A stretch of 17,351 nucleotides of DNA from Butyrivibrio sp. GTDB taxonomy: Bacteria > Bacillota_A > Clostridia > Lachnospirales > Lachnospiraceae. Position 1 is the first letter of the stretch. Each line of letters starts with the position of its first letter. The notes under the pieces were generated by a model. The model did not search any database. It had not been told where the DNA came from and saw nothing but the letters and a program-made list of their open reading frames with translations. Both the position numbers and the translations under genes were made by a program. The DNA is taken from contig JAGOGF010000042.1 of NCBI GenBank assembly GCA_017996845.1, positions 1-17,351 of the forward strand. The letters run 5' to 3'. This document shows positions 15,551 through 17,351 of the stretch, in pieces.

Positions 15551-15702
15551 AGTAGAAGAATTATTACTGGGCTTTGATCAAAAGCAATCGGTTTGAAGAT
15601 TTGATAAAAGGCAGAGAATACGAAGCTTTCTGCGAAAAGAAATAATACATATTTCAATGAAACCGTCAATATACCGGATATTGCAGGCGGAGGCGCAGAT
15701 TT
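15551..15702 (+). other. Leader of the GGDEF gene with a coding-like stretch
   Basis: Together with 15395-15550 (terminator and promoter listed separately) this makes a 308-base stretch without a recognised gene. Bases 15556-15645 read as 29 protein-like codons ending in TAA (containing IKSNRFEDLIKGREYEAF) in the same frame as the GGDEF gene, but with no ATG and two in-frame stops between. It may be a decayed 5' coding part or a chance open frame. GGAGG at 15689-15693 is the ribosome binding site of the next gene. Confidence 0.3.
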
Positions 15703-16910
15703 ATGATTATTGATGAGAAAAAAAGAAATGCTGAATCAAATGTATTAGTTGATGATACAAGATATCATATTGAAATTAATAAAGTGCCCATTTACTGGGA
15801 TTCTAAAAAAGGGAATCTGACTTTCTTTGGCATTGATTCTGCATTATTCTGGACAGATCCGTCAATTATAAATATGTTTGCACCTATCACGGAAGAGGTG
15901 GGTAAAGATCTGTTCCGATTACTTGTGGCATACTCATCAAGCCTGGGTACAGAGCAGGATTTTACTGCCATGATTTCAACTTTGGCAGATAATTTCAGCG
16001 ATGGTTTTCTGGCATGGGGACGTGCCGTGTCAGTAGCAGGATGGGGATCTTTTGAATTGCCGGAGTATAATCCGGATGAAAAAACGGCAGTTGTAATTGT
16101 TCGAAATTCCTGGGAAATTATTGCCCAGCATAACCTGGTACCGGAAAAGCGCTGGGGAGCTCCCTTCATGCAGGGAAAACTGATTGGAATATTCAGTCAG
16201 GCTTTTGGTGTCCCATGTTGGGCTAATGATATTTCTTATTATGAGTCTGAAAACCCCTATACAGAAATCAGAATATTTCCATCCGATCTTACAATCGAAA
16301 ACGAGATTAAAATTCTAAGATACAATAAAATGTTGGAAAATGAAAAAAAACTTTCTTCCAGGGTTGAACAAAAGACTGCTGAACTGCAACAGGCCAAAGC
16401 TGAGATTGAACAGTATTCTATTTCTTTGGAAGAAAAGATCGCTGAACGGACTACTGAGCTGATGAATTCAAATCAGCAGCTTCAGAAAGTGACTGGTTCA
16501 AAAGCTACAATGATACGTATGGCCATCAGTCAGGTGACGAATGCCTGCGTTTGGCCGCGAAAGCACTGAAGAAAAATGCAAAAAGGGAATCAGATCTGGT
16601 ATCCAGATATGGAGGGGAAGAGTTTGCTGTTTTACTTCCCGTTATTTCATTACAGGAAGCGATAGCATACTCAGAAAGACTGATTCAAAGTGTTCGTGAG
16701 TTGAAGCTGCCACATGCAGGTTCCAAATATGGTTATGTGACTATTAGCTTTGGAATTGCGGTTATAGCACCAAAAGCAGACCAGAATATGGACGAACTGC
16801 TCAAAGCAGCAGATGTTGCATTGTATTCGGCAAAGGAAAATGGCAGAAACCAATGTGCATTGTGGGATAGTGAGAAAGAGGGGGGTGCGGACGTTTTCTT
16901 GGACATCTAA
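15703..16910 (+). pseudogene. Diguanylate cyclase (GGDEF) gene broken by internal deletion and frameshift
   Basis: The first frame (15703-16569) encodes an N-terminal sensor-like part. Around residues 155-195 (FMQGKLIGIFSQAFGV, then PYTEIRIFPSD) it resembles the V4R/4-vinyl-reductase small-molecule fold; this is tentative. A heptad-rich coiled coil follows at about 205-270. After LQK near 16488 the sequence jumps, in another frame, to DWFKSYNDTYGHQSGDECL from 16491. This continues in that frame through the inhibitory-site RESD and the active-site loop GGEEF to the end of a normal GGDEF domain at 16910. About 40 residues usual at this point, including the LTGL-NRR motif and the first metal-binding Asp of the IDID strand, are missing. 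The out-of-frame product ends after 288 residues without cyclase activity. In the intact form it would make cyclic di-GMP in response to a cytoplasmic signal. GGAGG nine bases before ATG supports the start. Confidence 0.85.
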
Positions 16911-16932
16911 GCTGCTAATCCAAGGCTACGTC

Positions 16933-16958
16933 GAGAGTGTAACTTATTATGTGTAAAC
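16933..16958. mobile_element. Sequence resembling one end of an IS256-type insertion sequence
   Basis: GAGAGTGT (16933-16940) and GTGTAAAC (16951-16958) look like the terminal repeat of IS256-family elements of clostridia. No transposase or second end is in the window, so at most this is a relic. The match is from memory and weak. Confidence 0.2.
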
Positions 16959-16994
16959 CCCTTAGATTGATGATAAAATATCTGAGATTTTAGA

Positions 16995-17141
16995 ATGGAT
17001 CAATTCTATAGTCTTTTGGCAGTTCATCATGGTGGAAAAGTAGGCGGGGCAGGAAAGATACTTGCTGACAATTCATCTGGTAAAAGCGCAAAGAGTAAAG
17101 CAGGAAAAACATTATCCAATCATAAAGCAGCAAAGCACTAA
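16995..17141 (+). CDS. Small Lys/Gly/Ser-rich protein of 48 residues, unknown function
   Basis: This short frame runs from ATG at 16995 to TAA at 17139-17141. The product is strongly basic and low in complexity after an N-terminal MDQFYSLLAVHHGGK. Its centre (AGKILADNSSGKSAKSKAG, then TLSNHKAAKH) resembles a widespread family of short hypothetical proteins with the pattern A-K-L-D--SSK--KS-AGS-LS, often found near mobile or accessory DNA; that memory is not verified. No good ribosome binding site precedes it, which lowers confidence. It has no membrane segment. It follows a broken gene and a possible IS end, so it may belong to an accessory segment. Confidence 0.4.
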   Translation: MDQFYSLLAVHHGGKVGGAGKILADNSSGKSAKSKAGKTLSNHKAAKH

Positions 17142-17351
17142 CAGAATGGATTGAAATCACAGACCTGAGCATGTCTTAAAACGGCTCTATTATTTGTAAA
17201 GTAAAAAAACTTGCGTTAAGTATATTACTCAACTTTCCCACCTGCATAATTGATAAAAATATTGGATCTTTCAGGTAGAATCACTTCATAAATTGGTACC
17301 TTGACATAAAAATAGCACCAGATCTTTGATATAATAAGTTCACCACAAACA
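17142..17351 (+). promoter_or_regulatory. Non-coding end region with an outward promoter
   Basis: An A+T-rich stretch without a gene. At 17327-17335 an extended -10 (TG, one base, TATAAT) points to a gene beyond the window. The TTGACA at 17301-17306 is 23 bases away, too far to pair with it. I see no hairpin or repeat of note. Confidence 0.45.

Noticed and set aside
17301..17335. TTGACA and TATAAT as one promoter
   Set aside because: They are 23 bases apart, beyond the usable range; only the extended -10 is kept.
1..17351. CRISPR array, tRNA or rRNA genes, phage or toxin-antitoxin modules
   Set aside because: No regularly spaced repeats, cloverleaf-like segments or matching gene pairs were seen on either strand.

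Overview
The window looks like chromosome of an anaerobic Gram-positive bacterium of the Clostridia, most like a gut Lachnospiraceae member. The grounds are strong AGGAGG-type ribosome binding sites, sigma-A style promoters, T-tailed hairpin terminators, and a gene set typical of fermentative anaerobes: phosphoketolase, flavodiiron protein, rubredoxin, a DUF362 ferredoxin and an O-acetylhomoserine sulfhydrylase. The species call is inference.

Left part (1-5000): the 3' end of an unplaced gene, a cytoplasmic GH3 beta-glucosidase, then metY (homocysteine/methionine synthesis) with its own promoter. An 88-bp interrupted palindrome acts as a shared terminator between metY and the convergent purC (purine synthesis).

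Middle (5000-9140): a DUF362 protein with two [4Fe-4S] motifs sits behind a promoter with a 19-bp spacer, the layout of MerR-family controlled promoters. It converges on phosphoketolase (xfp), whose likely transcription start is covered by a good match to the Rex (NADH/NAD+ sensor) operator.

Right-centre (9140-14880) is the most interesting part, a redox/oxidative-defence island. On the minus strand, an Rrf2-type regulator with a cysteine cluster (TTG start, dyad over its own -10) is followed by a 636-residue protein fusing acyl-CoA dehydrogenase, the FAD domain of ETF-alpha and rubredoxin. Twenty bases later comes a flavodiiron protein (FprA) with every iron ligand but no rubredoxin of its own. 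Together they suggest a compact chain acyl-CoA -> FAD -> FAD -> rubredoxin -> diiron/FMN -> O2, H2O2 or NO. Divergently transcribed from the regulator are a flavodoxin, a nitroreductase and a DUF5131 (radical-SAM-like cysteine motif) protein.

Right end (14880-17351) is more A+T rich and looks accessory or decaying. It holds a small membrane-anchored protein of unknown function and a diguanylate cyclase gene inactivated by an internal deletion plus frameshift. It also holds a sequence resembling one end of an insertion sequence, a 48-residue Lys/Gly/Ser-rich small open reading frame, and a promoter pointing out of the window.
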